9,680 bases of DNA, taken from positions 1 to 9,680 of the forward strand of contig CAZGSG010000224.1 in assembly GCA_964528095.1 (NCBI GenBank), given 5' to 3'. Shown piece after piece: positions 1-5,572 of the stretch (position 1 is its first letter; each line of letters starts with the position of its first letter). Under the pieces are notes generated by a model. It was not told where the DNA came from. It made no database searches and was given only the letters and a program-made list of their open reading frames with translations. A program made the position numbers and the translations under genes. The DNA is from CAZGSG01 sp964528095. GTDB lineage: Bacteria; Bacteroidota; Bacteroidia; Chitinophagales; Chitinophagaceae.

Positions 1-53
1 GGCTCACCGAAAATACGGGAGATCTTGGTCTTTGGACCAGTGTAACGTGCCAT
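1..53 (-). CDS. rpsD: 30S ribosomal protein S4 (N-terminal fragment, runs off left edge)
   Basis: Only the first 17 complete codons are in the window, reading MARYTGPKTKISRIFGE, which is the typical S4 N-terminus of Bacteroidota. S4 is a primary 16S rRNA-binding protein that nucleates assembly of the small-subunit body. In many bacteria it also represses its own operon by binding the mRNA. The gene follows rpsK after a 187-bp spacer that contains a stem-loop. The start ATG is at 53-51, preceded on the coding strand by an A-rich stretch and no Shine-Dalgarno motif, as is usual in this phylum. Product identity is firm; the rest of the gene is outside the window. Confidence 0.93.
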   Translation of the reverse strand, partial: MARYTGPKTKISRIFGE

Positions 54-189
54 AGTTTTTATTCATTTCGATTTTTTTTGAAACGGTGCTACGATCGGTA
101 AAAAATCGTAAAAAATTAATCGGGCACCCTTTGTTAAATGACCCCGCCTTCGCTATTGCAAATTTGGGCTATGTCAGCATTCACTATAC

Positions 190-216
190 GCTACGGCGGG
201 CGAAGCCCTTAGTAGC
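190..216 (-). other. Stem-loop in the rpsK-rpsD spacer
   Basis: On the coding strand GCTAC (216-212) can pair with GTAGC (194-190), and inside it GGGC (208-205) pairs with GCCC (201-198) around a TTC loop. A symmetric 3+3 internal loop separates the two helices. No U-tract follows, so it is not an intrinsic terminator. It lies between rpsK and rpsD and could be a regulatory or processing structure in the mRNA; function is inferred only from position. Confidence 0.45.
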
Positions 217-240
217 CTTTGCGAATTATTTATCTGCGAA

Positions 241-672
241 TTATACTCTTCTTTTCTTTGGAGGACGGCATCCGTTGTGTGGCAGCGGAGTTACGTCTTT
301 GATCATCACGATCTCGATACCTGACTGGGATAAAGACCGGATAGCTCCTTCACGACCGGCACCTGGTCCTTTCACATACACATCCACTCTTTTCAGACCT
401 GCGTCAAATGCAACTTTCGCTGCATCAGAAGCTGCCATTTGTGCTGCGTAAGGGGTGTTCTTTTTAGAACCCCTGAAGCCCATTTTACCAGCGCTGCTCC
501 AGGCAATTACCTGGCCAGTCTTGTTGGTAAGGCTGATGATGATGTTGTTGAATGTTGCAGAGATGTGCGCGTCACCGTAAGCATCTACTTTTACAACTCT
601 TTTTTTAGCGGCCGTCTTGGGGCTGTTTCCCTGGCCCTGACCTTTACCGCCCTGTGCTTGTGCTTTTGCCAT
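241..672 (-). CDS. rpsK: 30S ribosomal protein S11
   Basis: The 143-residue product is a clear S11. It shows the core from about residue 23 (KRVVKVDAYGDAHISATFNN), the central GKMGFRGSKKNTPYAAQ segment and the conserved C-terminal DVTPLPHNGCRPPKKRRV. S11 sits on the platform of the 30S subunit, contacts S18/S21 and 16S rRNA, and helps shape the E/P-site mRNA path. The protein is about 13 residues longer than a typical S11 because of a low-complexity N-terminal leader rich in Gly, Gln, Ala and Lys (residues 2-16). The ATG at 672 is the only one that retains this leader; an alternative start inside it is not visible. The gene sits between rpsM and rpsD, separated from both by unusually long spacers. 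Confidence 0.97.
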   Translation of the reverse strand: MAKAQAQGGKGQGQGNSPKTAAKKRVVKVDAYGDAHISATFNNIIISLTNKTGQVIAWSSAGKMGFRGSKKNTPYAAQMAASDAAKVAFDAGLKRVDVYVKGPGAGREGAIRSLSQSGIEIVMIKDVTPLPHNGCRPPKKRRV

Positions 673-735
673 AATTGTTGTTCTGAGGTAATCTTCTTTT
701 GTTAATAAGTAACCCTTTTCCTGATCCTTAAACCT

Positions 736-808
736 GGATAGGGCTGAATCAATCCTCCTGCTGGCTTATGAGCTATCCGAAATTGATTCATCTGTGAATA
801 AGCCTTAT
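736..808 (-). other. Interleaved inverted repeats in the rpsM-rpsK spacer (candidate mRNA pseudoknot/switch)
   Basis: Three perfect complementary block pairs occur on the transcribed strand: GGCTTAT (804-798) with ATAAGCC (769-763), TGAATCAAT (790-782) with ATTGATTCA (753-745), and GGATAG (778-773) with CTATCC (741-736). The order is C1-B1-A1-C2-B2-A2, so each pair crosses the other two. The helices cannot nest: they must form pseudoknots or be mutually exclusive. An AGGAGG hexamer (759-754) lies between C2 and B2. Alpha-operon mRNAs of other bacteria are controlled by S4 binding to a pseudoknot, so a regulatory role is plausible but inferred. Confidence 0.45.
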
Positions 809-841
809 ATCAAAAAGCTGCGAACCAGGAACAAGGTCCTC

Positions 842-852
842 GGGTATTACCC
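842..852 (-). other. Short perfect hairpin after rpsM
   Basis: GGGTA and TACCC flank a single central base, 34 nt downstream of the rpsM stop codon. No U-tract follows, so it is not a terminator; it could be an mRNA processing or stabilising element. Very short and therefore weakly supported. Confidence 0.25.
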
Positions 853-885
853 CAAGATCTTCGTTCATGGTCCGTAGCCAGTTAA

Positions 886-1266
886 TTATTTCTTAGCGGC
901 TTTTTTCTTACCGGCAACTGTCTTCCTCTTACCTTTCCTGGTACGGCTATTGGTCTTGGTACGCTGACCACGAACCGGCAGTCCTTTACGATGGCGAAGA
1001 CCACGGTAGCAGGCGATATCCAGCAAACGCTTGATACTCATCTGTACTTCAGAACGAAGCTGTCCTTCTACTTTCATTTCTTCAGTGATAGTAGTACGGA
1101 TAGCGTTCAGATCATCATCATTCCACTCATGTACCTTCTTGCTGCGGTCAATATTATTCTTGTCCAGAATATATTTTGCAGTAGAGGGGCCAATCCCATA
1201 GATATAGGTCAGACCTATTTCGCCTCTTTTATTTTTTGGTAAGTCAACACCGGCAATACGAGCCAT
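886..1266 (-). CDS. rpsM: 30S ribosomal protein S13
   Basis: The product is 126 residues, the normal S13 length. It opens with MARIAGVDLPKNKRGEIGLTYIYGIG, the conserved S13 N-terminus with its helix-hairpin-helix-like region. It continues through the CYRGLRHRKGLPVRGQRTKTNSRTRKG motif at about 87-113 and ends in a lysine-rich tail that reaches toward the P-site tRNA. S13 lies in the head of the 30S subunit and forms intersubunit bridges with the 50S. The gene follows rpmJ after a 129-bp spacer and precedes rpsK after a 213-bp spacer. Both distances are much longer than the few bases usual at these junctions. The start ATG at 1266 is fixed by the conserved N-terminus. Confidence 0.97.
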   Translation of the reverse strand: MARIAGVDLPKNKRGEIGLTYIYGIGPSTAKYILDKNNIDRSKKVHEWNDDDLNAIRTTITEEMKVEGQLRSEVQMSIKRLLDIACYRGLRHRKGLPVRGQRTKTNSRTRKGKRKTVAGKKKAAKK

Positions 1267-1358
1267 ATTCTTAAGTTATTGTTTGTCGTTTTTGTTTATT
1301 GTTCCCTGCAACCCATTCACCAGCTCTGCAAAATACTTTTCCGAATCGCTTTCGCTAT

Positions 1359-1388
1359 TCAGGATGTACTCCCTGACCGGTTTTCAGG
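1359..1388 (-). other. Alternative hairpins in the rpmJ-rpsM spacer
   Basis: On the coding strand CCTGA (1388-1384) can pair with TCAGG (1376-1372), and the same TCAGG can instead pair with a second CCTGA (1363-1359). The two 5-bp helices exclude each other; each can be extended slightly by G-U pairs. They lie just downstream of the rpmJ stop codon. No U-tract follows. Function unknown. Confidence 0.25.
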
Positions 1389-1395
1389 ATCCAGC

Positions 1396-1512
1396 TTATC
1401 CCTGTCTTTGCTTAAAGCGGGGATTCTTTTTGTTAATGATGTAGAGTTTGCCTTTGCGACGAACGATCTTGCAATCTACACTGCGTTTTTTAATTGATGC
1501 TCTGACTTTCAT
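1396..1512 (-). CDS. rpmJ: 50S ribosomal protein L36, zinc-free (C-) form
   Basis: This 38-codon gene encodes a protein that begins MKVRASIKKRS and ends NPRFKQRQG, matching L36, the smallest large-subunit protein, which binds 23S rRNA near the base of the stalk. Zinc-binding L36 carries a C-C-C-H set near positions 11, 14, 27 and 33. Here only Cys14 remains: position 11 is Ser, 27 is Asn and 33 is Phe. It is therefore a C- type that should not bind zinc, as is common in Bacteroidota. The gene starts 12 bp after the infA stop codon, so the two are surely cotranscribed and probably translationally close. The ATG at 1512 is the only possible start for the conserved sequence. Confidence 0.95.
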   Translation of the reverse strand: MKVRASIKKRSVDCKIVRRKGKLYIINKKNPRFKQRQG

Positions 1513-1524
1513 GACGAACCTTTA

Positions 1525-1743
1525 TTATTTGTACCTGAAATTGATTCTTCCCCTGCTAAGATCATATGGCGATAGTTCCACTCCTACTTTATCACCCGGT
1601 AGAATGCGGATGTAGTGCATCCTCATTTTCCCCGAGATGGTAGCCAATATTTCGTGGCCATTTTCCAGCTTAACCCTAAACATAGCGTTTGAAAGGGCTT
1701 CCAGAATGATACCATCTTGTTTGATAAGGGGTTGTTTCGACAT
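1525..1743 (-). CDS. infA: Translation initiation factor IF-1
   Basis: The product is a 72-residue single OB-fold protein with typical IF-1 features: ALSNAMFRVKLENGHEILATISGKMRMHYIRILPGDKVGVELSPYDLSRGRINFRYK. IF-1 binds the A site of the 30S subunit during initiation and cooperates with IF-2 and IF-3. The length equals that of the family. It is the first gene of the alpha operon here, followed 12 bp later by rpmJ. A TAnnTTTG promoter element ends 16 bp before its start codon, giving a short leader. In many Bacteroidota infA follows secY and map; here neither is upstream, so the operon has been separated from the spc genes. Confidence 0.97.
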   Translation of the reverse strand: MSKQPLIKQDGIILEALSNAMFRVKLENGHEILATISGKMRMHYIRILPGDKVGVELSPYDLSRGRINFRYK

Positions 1744-1759
1744 ATAATTTTTAGGGCTG

Positions 1760-1767
1760 CAAAGATA
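1760..1767 (-). promoter_or_regulatory. Promoter -7 element for infA and the alpha operon
   Basis: The coding strand reads TATCTTTG, a perfect match to the Bacteroidota -7 consensus TAnnTTTG, 16 bp before the infA ATG. The expected -33 region about 20 bp upstream is a T-rich run (TTTTTTC) that lacks the consensus G and coincides with the U-tract of the preceding terminator. The -7 match and position make it a good promoter candidate. Confidence 0.65.
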
Positions 1768-1779
1768 GGAGTATGTACC

Positions 1780-1816
1780 CTAAAAAAGAAAAAACCCCGA
1801 TTATTTTTCCGGGGTT
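1780..1816 (-). terminator. Intrinsic terminator of the 131-codon gene
   Basis: A 7-bp perfect stem AACCCCG/CGGGGTT (1816-1810 with 1799-1793, coding strand) encloses a 10-nt loop. On the minus strand it is followed by a T-rich tract interrupted by one C. It begins about 50 bp after the stop codon of the gene at 1867-2262, so it terminates that gene and insulates the infA promoter immediately beyond it. Confidence 0.8.
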
Positions 1817-1866
1817 CAGGGAGAATTTGTATAAAGTCCCGTTTGAAATTCCTAACCGGCTAATTA

Positions 1867-2262
1867 TCAAGCCTTTTCAAGGTGCACTTTTGTCATATCG
1901 AGGTGCAGGTTTTGCAGTTGATGCACACCAAGTGGAACATTAAAATGACGCTTGTCCTCTCTCCACCACATTTCGATATGGGAAAAATCGTCTTTCCGGG
2001 GAGTGACCAGCCGGAAGGAATCTTTCTTGTATTTCACATAGCCGTCCATTTCTTCTTTGGTAAATCCGAGGAGGAAAAGCTGGTTTTCGTCCAGTGGCAC
2101 AGCTGTCATTTCTTCCGGGCTGTACCAGAATTCCTGTATGCCATTATTGACAAGGGCCTGGTTTTCTTCATGGCTGACAGCCACAACTGTTCCTTCCCTT
2201 TTTACACCTTCGTCTACTACTGTAATGATATCACCTTGTTTGAGGTCGCCGATCTTTAGCAT
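1867..2262 (-). CDS. Conserved Bacteroidota protein of the phage-associated VHQLQNL family, function unknown
   Basis: The product is 131 residues, cytoplasmic, without signal peptide or membrane segments. The N-terminal part (MLKIGDLKQGDIITVVDEGVKREGTVVAVS) looks like a small beta-barrel of the kind often described as KOW- or SH3-like. The middle contains PLDENQLFLLGFTKEE (about 56-71), and the C-terminal part contains VHQLQNLHL (about 113-121). The combination of P-L-x-x-x-x-L-x-x-x-G-F with a terminal (V/L)HxLQNL resembles a family of small uncharacterised proteins I know from Bacteroidota phages, prophages and conjugative elements, where it often reads VHQLQNLYFALTG. No enzymatic residues are evident. 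It is a single-gene unit with its own terminator and a weak candidate promoter. The family link is from memory of the motif; a role cannot be assigned. Confidence 0.85.
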   Translation of the reverse strand: MLKIGDLKQGDIITVVDEGVKREGTVVAVSHEENQALVNNGIQEFWYSPEEMTAVPLDENQLFLLGFTKEEMDGYVKYKKDSFRLVTPRKDDFSHIEMWWREDKRHFNVPLGVHQLQNLHLDMTKVHLEKA

Positions 2263-2283
2263 AGCATTCGTTTTTTTGTACTC

Positions 2284-2291
2284 CGAATATA
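2284..2291 (-). promoter_or_regulatory. Possible promoter -7 element for the 131-codon gene
   Basis: The coding strand reads TATATTCG, seven of eight matches to TAnnTTTG, 21 bp before the start codon. A TTTA lies about 20 bp further upstream where TTTG would be expected. The match is incomplete at both elements, so confidence is low. Confidence 0.35.
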
Positions 2292-2393
2292 AGAAAATTT
2301 GACAATTTAAAGATCGGTCGTGGAGAAATATAATGGCCTGATAATAAGTGCGTTTTGTTGGGGTCTGCTGAATATTACCCGTGAAAGATCATT

Positions 2394-3512
2394 CTAGCTG
2401 CGCTTCCTGTAATTAAGGATGGCCCAGCCATTGAGGAATACGGCAAAGCCTGCCATTATCAGCAAATGGCCTTTGATATCGGCAAGACCGCTGCCTTTGA
2501 GCACTACCCTTCGCATTACTTCAATAAAATATGAAACAGGATTGAACCGGGTGATCCATTGTGCCCATACCGGCATACTATCGATGGATGTATACAGTCC
2601 GCCCAGCAGGATAAAGATCATGATCAGGAAAAATGAAATAAGCATGGCCTGTTGCTGATTGGATGTATAAGTGGATATGAGCAGGCCCAGACCCAGTACG
2701 GCCAGCAGGTAAAGTGCCGCGAATATATATATGGTAAGAAAACTGCCGGCGGGAATGATGCCATAAGCCAGACGGGCAATCACAAAACCAAGCGATAGCA
2801 CGACCATGCCCAGTAACCAGAACGGGATCAGTTTGCCTAATATAAAATGGTGTTTCTTTAAAGGCGTTACATTGATCTGCTCGATCGTTCCGATCTCTTT
2901 TTCCCTGACTATATTCAACGAGCTCAGGAAAGCCCCGACCATCGTGACAAGGATCACCAGGATACCAGGCACCATAAAGAGCCGGTAATTTTGTGTTGGA
3001 TTGAACCAGTTGGAAGAAGTAACCTCGATATTCATCTCCGGACTGAACCGGGGAAATTGTATCCACTCCGTTCTTACCTGCCTGTTATAATCCCTGATAA
3101 TACTTTGCAGGTAGGCACTCCCGAGGCCGGCTTTTACTCCGTTGATCGCATTTGCCGCTACGAATAATTTTGCTTCATCATCCTTTACCAGTTCCTTTTC
3201 AAAATCTGCAGGTATTTCAAGCACCAGGTCTGCATGTTCCTTTTCAATTTCCTGCATTGCATTGGCAAAAGACGCCGAATAATCATTGAGCTGAAAATAA
3301 CCTGAAGCTGTTATCTTATTGATCAATTGACGTGAATAGCTGGAATGATCATGATCCACTACACTGAGTTTAATATTCTTCATTTCATAATCCGCTGCCA
3401 GTGGCAAGACCAGCAACTGGATCATCGGCATGATGAAGATGATCCGCAGGATAGCCGGATCACGGAATATCTGCCGGAATTCTTTTTGCAATAAAAAACG
3501 TAAACTCCGCAT
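2394..3512 (-). CDS. ybhR: ABC-2 type permease, YbhR-like
   Basis: The product is 372 residues, with the ABC-2 architecture of YbhR/YhhJ. It has a cytoplasmic N-terminal KEFRQIFRDP motif and a first membrane helix at about 22-40, then a large extracytoplasmic domain to about residue 175. Five more helices follow in the C-terminal half, including the conserved NIVREKEIGTIEQINVTPLKKHHFILGKLIPF segment at about 200-231, which couples to the ATPase. It would form a heterodimer in the inner membrane with the preceding permease and export a substrate toward the periplasmic adaptor. I chose the ATG at 3512; an in-frame TTG three codons upstream is less likely. It is the last gene of the export operon, 130 bp after its partner. 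No convincing terminator is visible downstream. The symbol rests on gene order relative to E. coli. Confidence 0.9.
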   Translation of the reverse strand: MRSLRFLLQKEFRQIFRDPAILRIIFIMPMIQLLVLPLAADYEMKNIKLSVVDHDHSSYSRQLINKITASGYFQLNDYSASFANAMQEIEKEHADLVLEIPADFEKELVKDDEAKLFVAANAINGVKAGLGSAYLQSIIRDYNRQVRTEWIQFPRFSPEMNIEVTSSNWFNPTQNYRLFMVPGILVILVTMVGAFLSSLNIVREKEIGTIEQINVTPLKKHHFILGKLIPFWLLGMVVLSLGFVIARLAYGIIPAGSFLTIYIFAALYLLAVLGLGLLISTYTSNQQQAMLISFFLIMIFILLGGLYTSIDSMPVWAQWITRFNPVSYFIEVMRRVVLKGSGLADIKGHLLIMAGFAVFLNGWAILNYRKRS

Positions 3513-3642
3513 AATTGACAATTTTGAAATTGGTAAATCGGATTTTTACTTTCAATGAACGCTGCTCACCTGCAAACCGGAGTTTACTCCATCAGCCGGA
3601 TGATGAGCCTCATTTTCCCATTCACCTGTTTTCATATCCCGG

Positions 3643-4809
3643 TTAACTTAATCTTATTTTGAACTTCTTAACGCTCAACCCCAGCAACACGATCGTCATA
3701 CCCAACAGTATCAACGTTTCTTTCCATACCGCTTCAAATCCGGCGCCTTTTATCATTACATCTTTTACAATAGAATAGAACCAACGCGCAGGCACCAGGT
3801 TGGAGACCACCTGTAGTGGTTTTGGCATATTCTCTATCGGAAACATAAACCCGCTTAACATGACTGTTGGAAGAAACATACCAGTAAGCGAAATGAACAT
3901 GGCTGTTTGTTGCGAATCTGTTGCAGATGAGATCAGCAGGCCCAATACCAGGCAGGTGATAGTAAAAAGTGTTGCTTCTGCCATCAGTAATAATAGGCTT
4001 CCGTTTATCGGCACATCGAGTACAAATACACTTAACAGGAGTATACTGGTAATATTGATCAATGATAATAAAAGATAAGGAACAGCTTTGGCTACGATGA
4101 TCTTAAATGGTTTCATTGGCGAAACAAGCATGATCTCCATAGTACCCAATTCCTTTTCGCGTACGATCGTAATGGCTGTCATCATGGTGCAGACCAACAT
4201 TAATACCATGGCCATTACTCCGGGCACAAAACTGTATGCTCCTTTTAACTGGGGATTGTACAACATTCTTGTTTCGGTAACAATCGTGTAAGGCAATTGC
4301 CGGTTATTGGTGATCCTGTCCTGGTAATCTGCTATTACCGCGGTAGCATAACTGGTAAGCGTATTGGCAACATTCGGGTCTGAAGCATCGGCGATCAACT
4401 GTACCTGTGCGGTATTAAAATGCTGCAGATCTGCACTAAAATCCGGCGGGAATACGATCGCCAGTTTGATACTGCCTTTTTTAAATGCAGCTTCGATATC
4501 CTTGTATGAACTGAGGTTTTCCGTTACATCAAAATACCGGCTTGCATTGAATTCCTGTATCAGCGATGTGGTGGCCAGGTCTTTTGATGGATCGAGTACG
4601 GCGATCTTTGAATTCTTTACTTCATTGGTCAATGCAAATCCAAAAATAATGATCTGTACCACCGGCATGAAAAGCAGGATGAACATTGTTCGCCTATCGC
4701 GGAAAATATGATAGAATTCCTTTTTTACAAAAGCAAGGAATTGCGATCCCTTCTTATTGGTCAACCCGCGCATTCCCGACCCTGTTAGATATTTATTTTC
4801 TTCGCTCAT
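3643..4809 (-). CDS. ybhS: ABC-2 type permease, YbhS-like
   Basis: The product is 388 residues. It has an N-terminal KKEFYHIFRDRRTM motif, a first membrane helix at about 41-60, a periplasmic domain at about 61-190 and five C-terminal helices at roughly 195-215, 238-264, 272-294, 300-322 and 365-382. The loop TIVREKELGTMEIMLVSPMKPFKIIVAK (about 214-241) is the hallmark ATPase-coupling segment of ABC-2 exporters. Together with the YbhR-like permease it forms the transmembrane path for export. The gene begins 14 bp after the stop of the second ATPase gene, so it is cotranscribed. Met13 is an alternative start but the ATG at 4809 is well placed. It resembles the other permease in layout but is clearly diverged, consistent with a heterodimer. 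Substrate cannot be read from the sequence. Confidence 0.92.
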   Translation of the reverse strand: MSEENKYLTGSGMRGLTNKKGSQFLAFVKKEFYHIFRDRRTMFILLFMPVVQIIIFGFALTNEVKNSKIAVLDPSKDLATTSLIQEFNASRYFDVTENLSSYKDIEAAFKKGSIKLAIVFPPDFSADLQHFNTAQVQLIADASDPNVANTLTSYATAVIADYQDRITNNRQLPYTIVTETRMLYNPQLKGAYSFVPGVMAMVLMLVCTMMTAITIVREKELGTMEIMLVSPMKPFKIIVAKAVPYLLLSLINITSILLLSVFVLDVPINGSLLLLMAEATLFTITCLVLGLLISSATDSQQTAMFISLTGMFLPTVMLSGFMFPIENMPKPLQVVSNLVPARWFYSIVKDVMIKGAGFEAVWKETLILLGMTIVLLGLSVKKFKIRLS

Positions 4810-4823
4810 ATAAATTGTTTATC

Positions 4824-5570
4824 CTAGTCCGCAGTCCTGACTGCTTTTCTCGCAAGCTTCAGGAATACGGTGTCCATAGAATCGGCCTGGAAAGCCTGTT
4901 TCAATCCTTTCGGTGTGTCCAGCGCTTCTATCTTTCCGTCTACCATGATGCTGATGCGATTACAATATTCTGCTTCATCCATATAATGCGTTGTAACGAA
5001 AACGGTGATCCCTGTCGCCGCCGCTTCATAGATCATACTCCAGAATTCCCTTCTTGTTACAGGATCCACACCTCCTGTAGGTTCATCCAGGAAGACTACC
5101 CTTGGTTCATGAAAGATCGCCACAGAAAATGCCAGTTCTTGTTTCCAGCCAAGTGGCAATGACCGTACGAGTTTATCTGCCTGCTTTTCCAGGTGCAATT
5201 GTTCGATCACGCCCGCAGATTTTTCTTTGATAAATGCATTGCTCTTGCCATAGATACCACCGAAGAACCGCATGTTTTCCCTGATCGTGAGATCTTCATA
5301 TAAAGAAAATTTCTGGCTCATATACCCGATGTTCCGTTTGATCTGTTCTGTTTGTTTGTATACATCAAACCCTGCCACACTTGCTTTACCGGAGCTTGGC
5401 AAAGAAAGCCCGCATAGCATGCGCATGGCTGTAGTTTTACCGGCACCATTAGCACCCAGAAAACCGAATATCTCACCCGGCTTCACAGCAAATGAGATCG
5501 CGTCTACAGCGATAAACTCGCCAAAACGTTTTGTAAGACCTTCCACAACTATCGCATCATCATTATTCAT
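4824..5570 (-). CDS. ABC transporter ATP-binding protein 2 (equivalent of the YbhF C-terminal half)
   Basis: The product is a 248-residue nucleotide-binding domain: Walker A GANGAGKT (39-46), Q-loop with Gln86 (YMSQKF), an atypical signature LPLGWKQ (138-144) in place of LSGGxxQ, Walker B ending FLDEP (160-164), D-loop GGVD (166-169) and switch His195 in TTHYMDEA. It energises the ABC-2 permeases. The start is the ATG at 5570, two bases after the upstream ATPase stop codon (5575-5573). A longer reading from a TTG at 5603 would overlap that gene by 31 bases and adds no conserved sequence. In E. coli YbhF the two domains are fused in one chain; here they are separate adjacent genes. The intact Q and H loops with a degenerate signature suggest an asymmetric heterodimer with the partner ATPase. 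Confidence 0.94.
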   Translation of the reverse strand: MNNDDAIVVEGLTKRFGEFIAVDAISFAVKPGEIFGFLGANGAGKTTAMRMLCGLSLPSSGKASVAGFDVYKQTEQIKRNIGYMSQKFSLYEDLTIRENMRFFGGIYGKSNAFIKEKSAGVIEQLHLEKQADKLVRSLPLGWKQELAFSVAIFHEPRVVFLDEPTGGVDPVTRREFWSMIYEAAATGITVFVTTHYMDEAEYCNRISIMVDGKIEALDTPKGLKQAFQADSMDTVFLKLARKAVRTAD

Positions 5571-5572
5571 AC

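Noticed and set aside
221..244. GCGAATTAT direct repeat (221-229 and 236-244)
   Set aside because: Only two 9-bp copies at the end of rpsK; too short to call a repeat element.
754..759. AGGAGG as a Shine-Dalgarno site for rpsK
   Set aside because: It lies about 80 nt before the rpsK ATG, with no suitable ATG at normal spacing; it may matter only within the RNA fold.
1331..1340. TATTTTG in the rpmJ-rpsM spacer as a -7 promoter element
   Set aside because: It is one base short of TAnnTTTG and has no supporting -33 element at suitable spacing.
1879..2302. Plus-strand ORFs opposite the 131-codon gene
   Set aside because: They mirror the minus-strand gene in other frames, have no family resemblance, and the minus-strand gene has a terminator in the right orientation.
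2340..2393. Terminator after the YbhR-like gene
   Set aside because: A GGGT/ACCC pair can be drawn but the stem is short, the loop long and no U-tract follows.
2578..3066. A 162-codon alternative-frame minus-strand ORF inside the YbhR-like permease gene
   Set aside because: The permease frame shows a complete ABC-2 protein; the alternative frame has no recognisable domains.
3513..3521. TTG start three codons upstream of the YbhR-like permease ATG
   Set aside because: A TTG start is less likely than the ATG at 3512, and the conserved N-terminal segment is complete without the extra codons.
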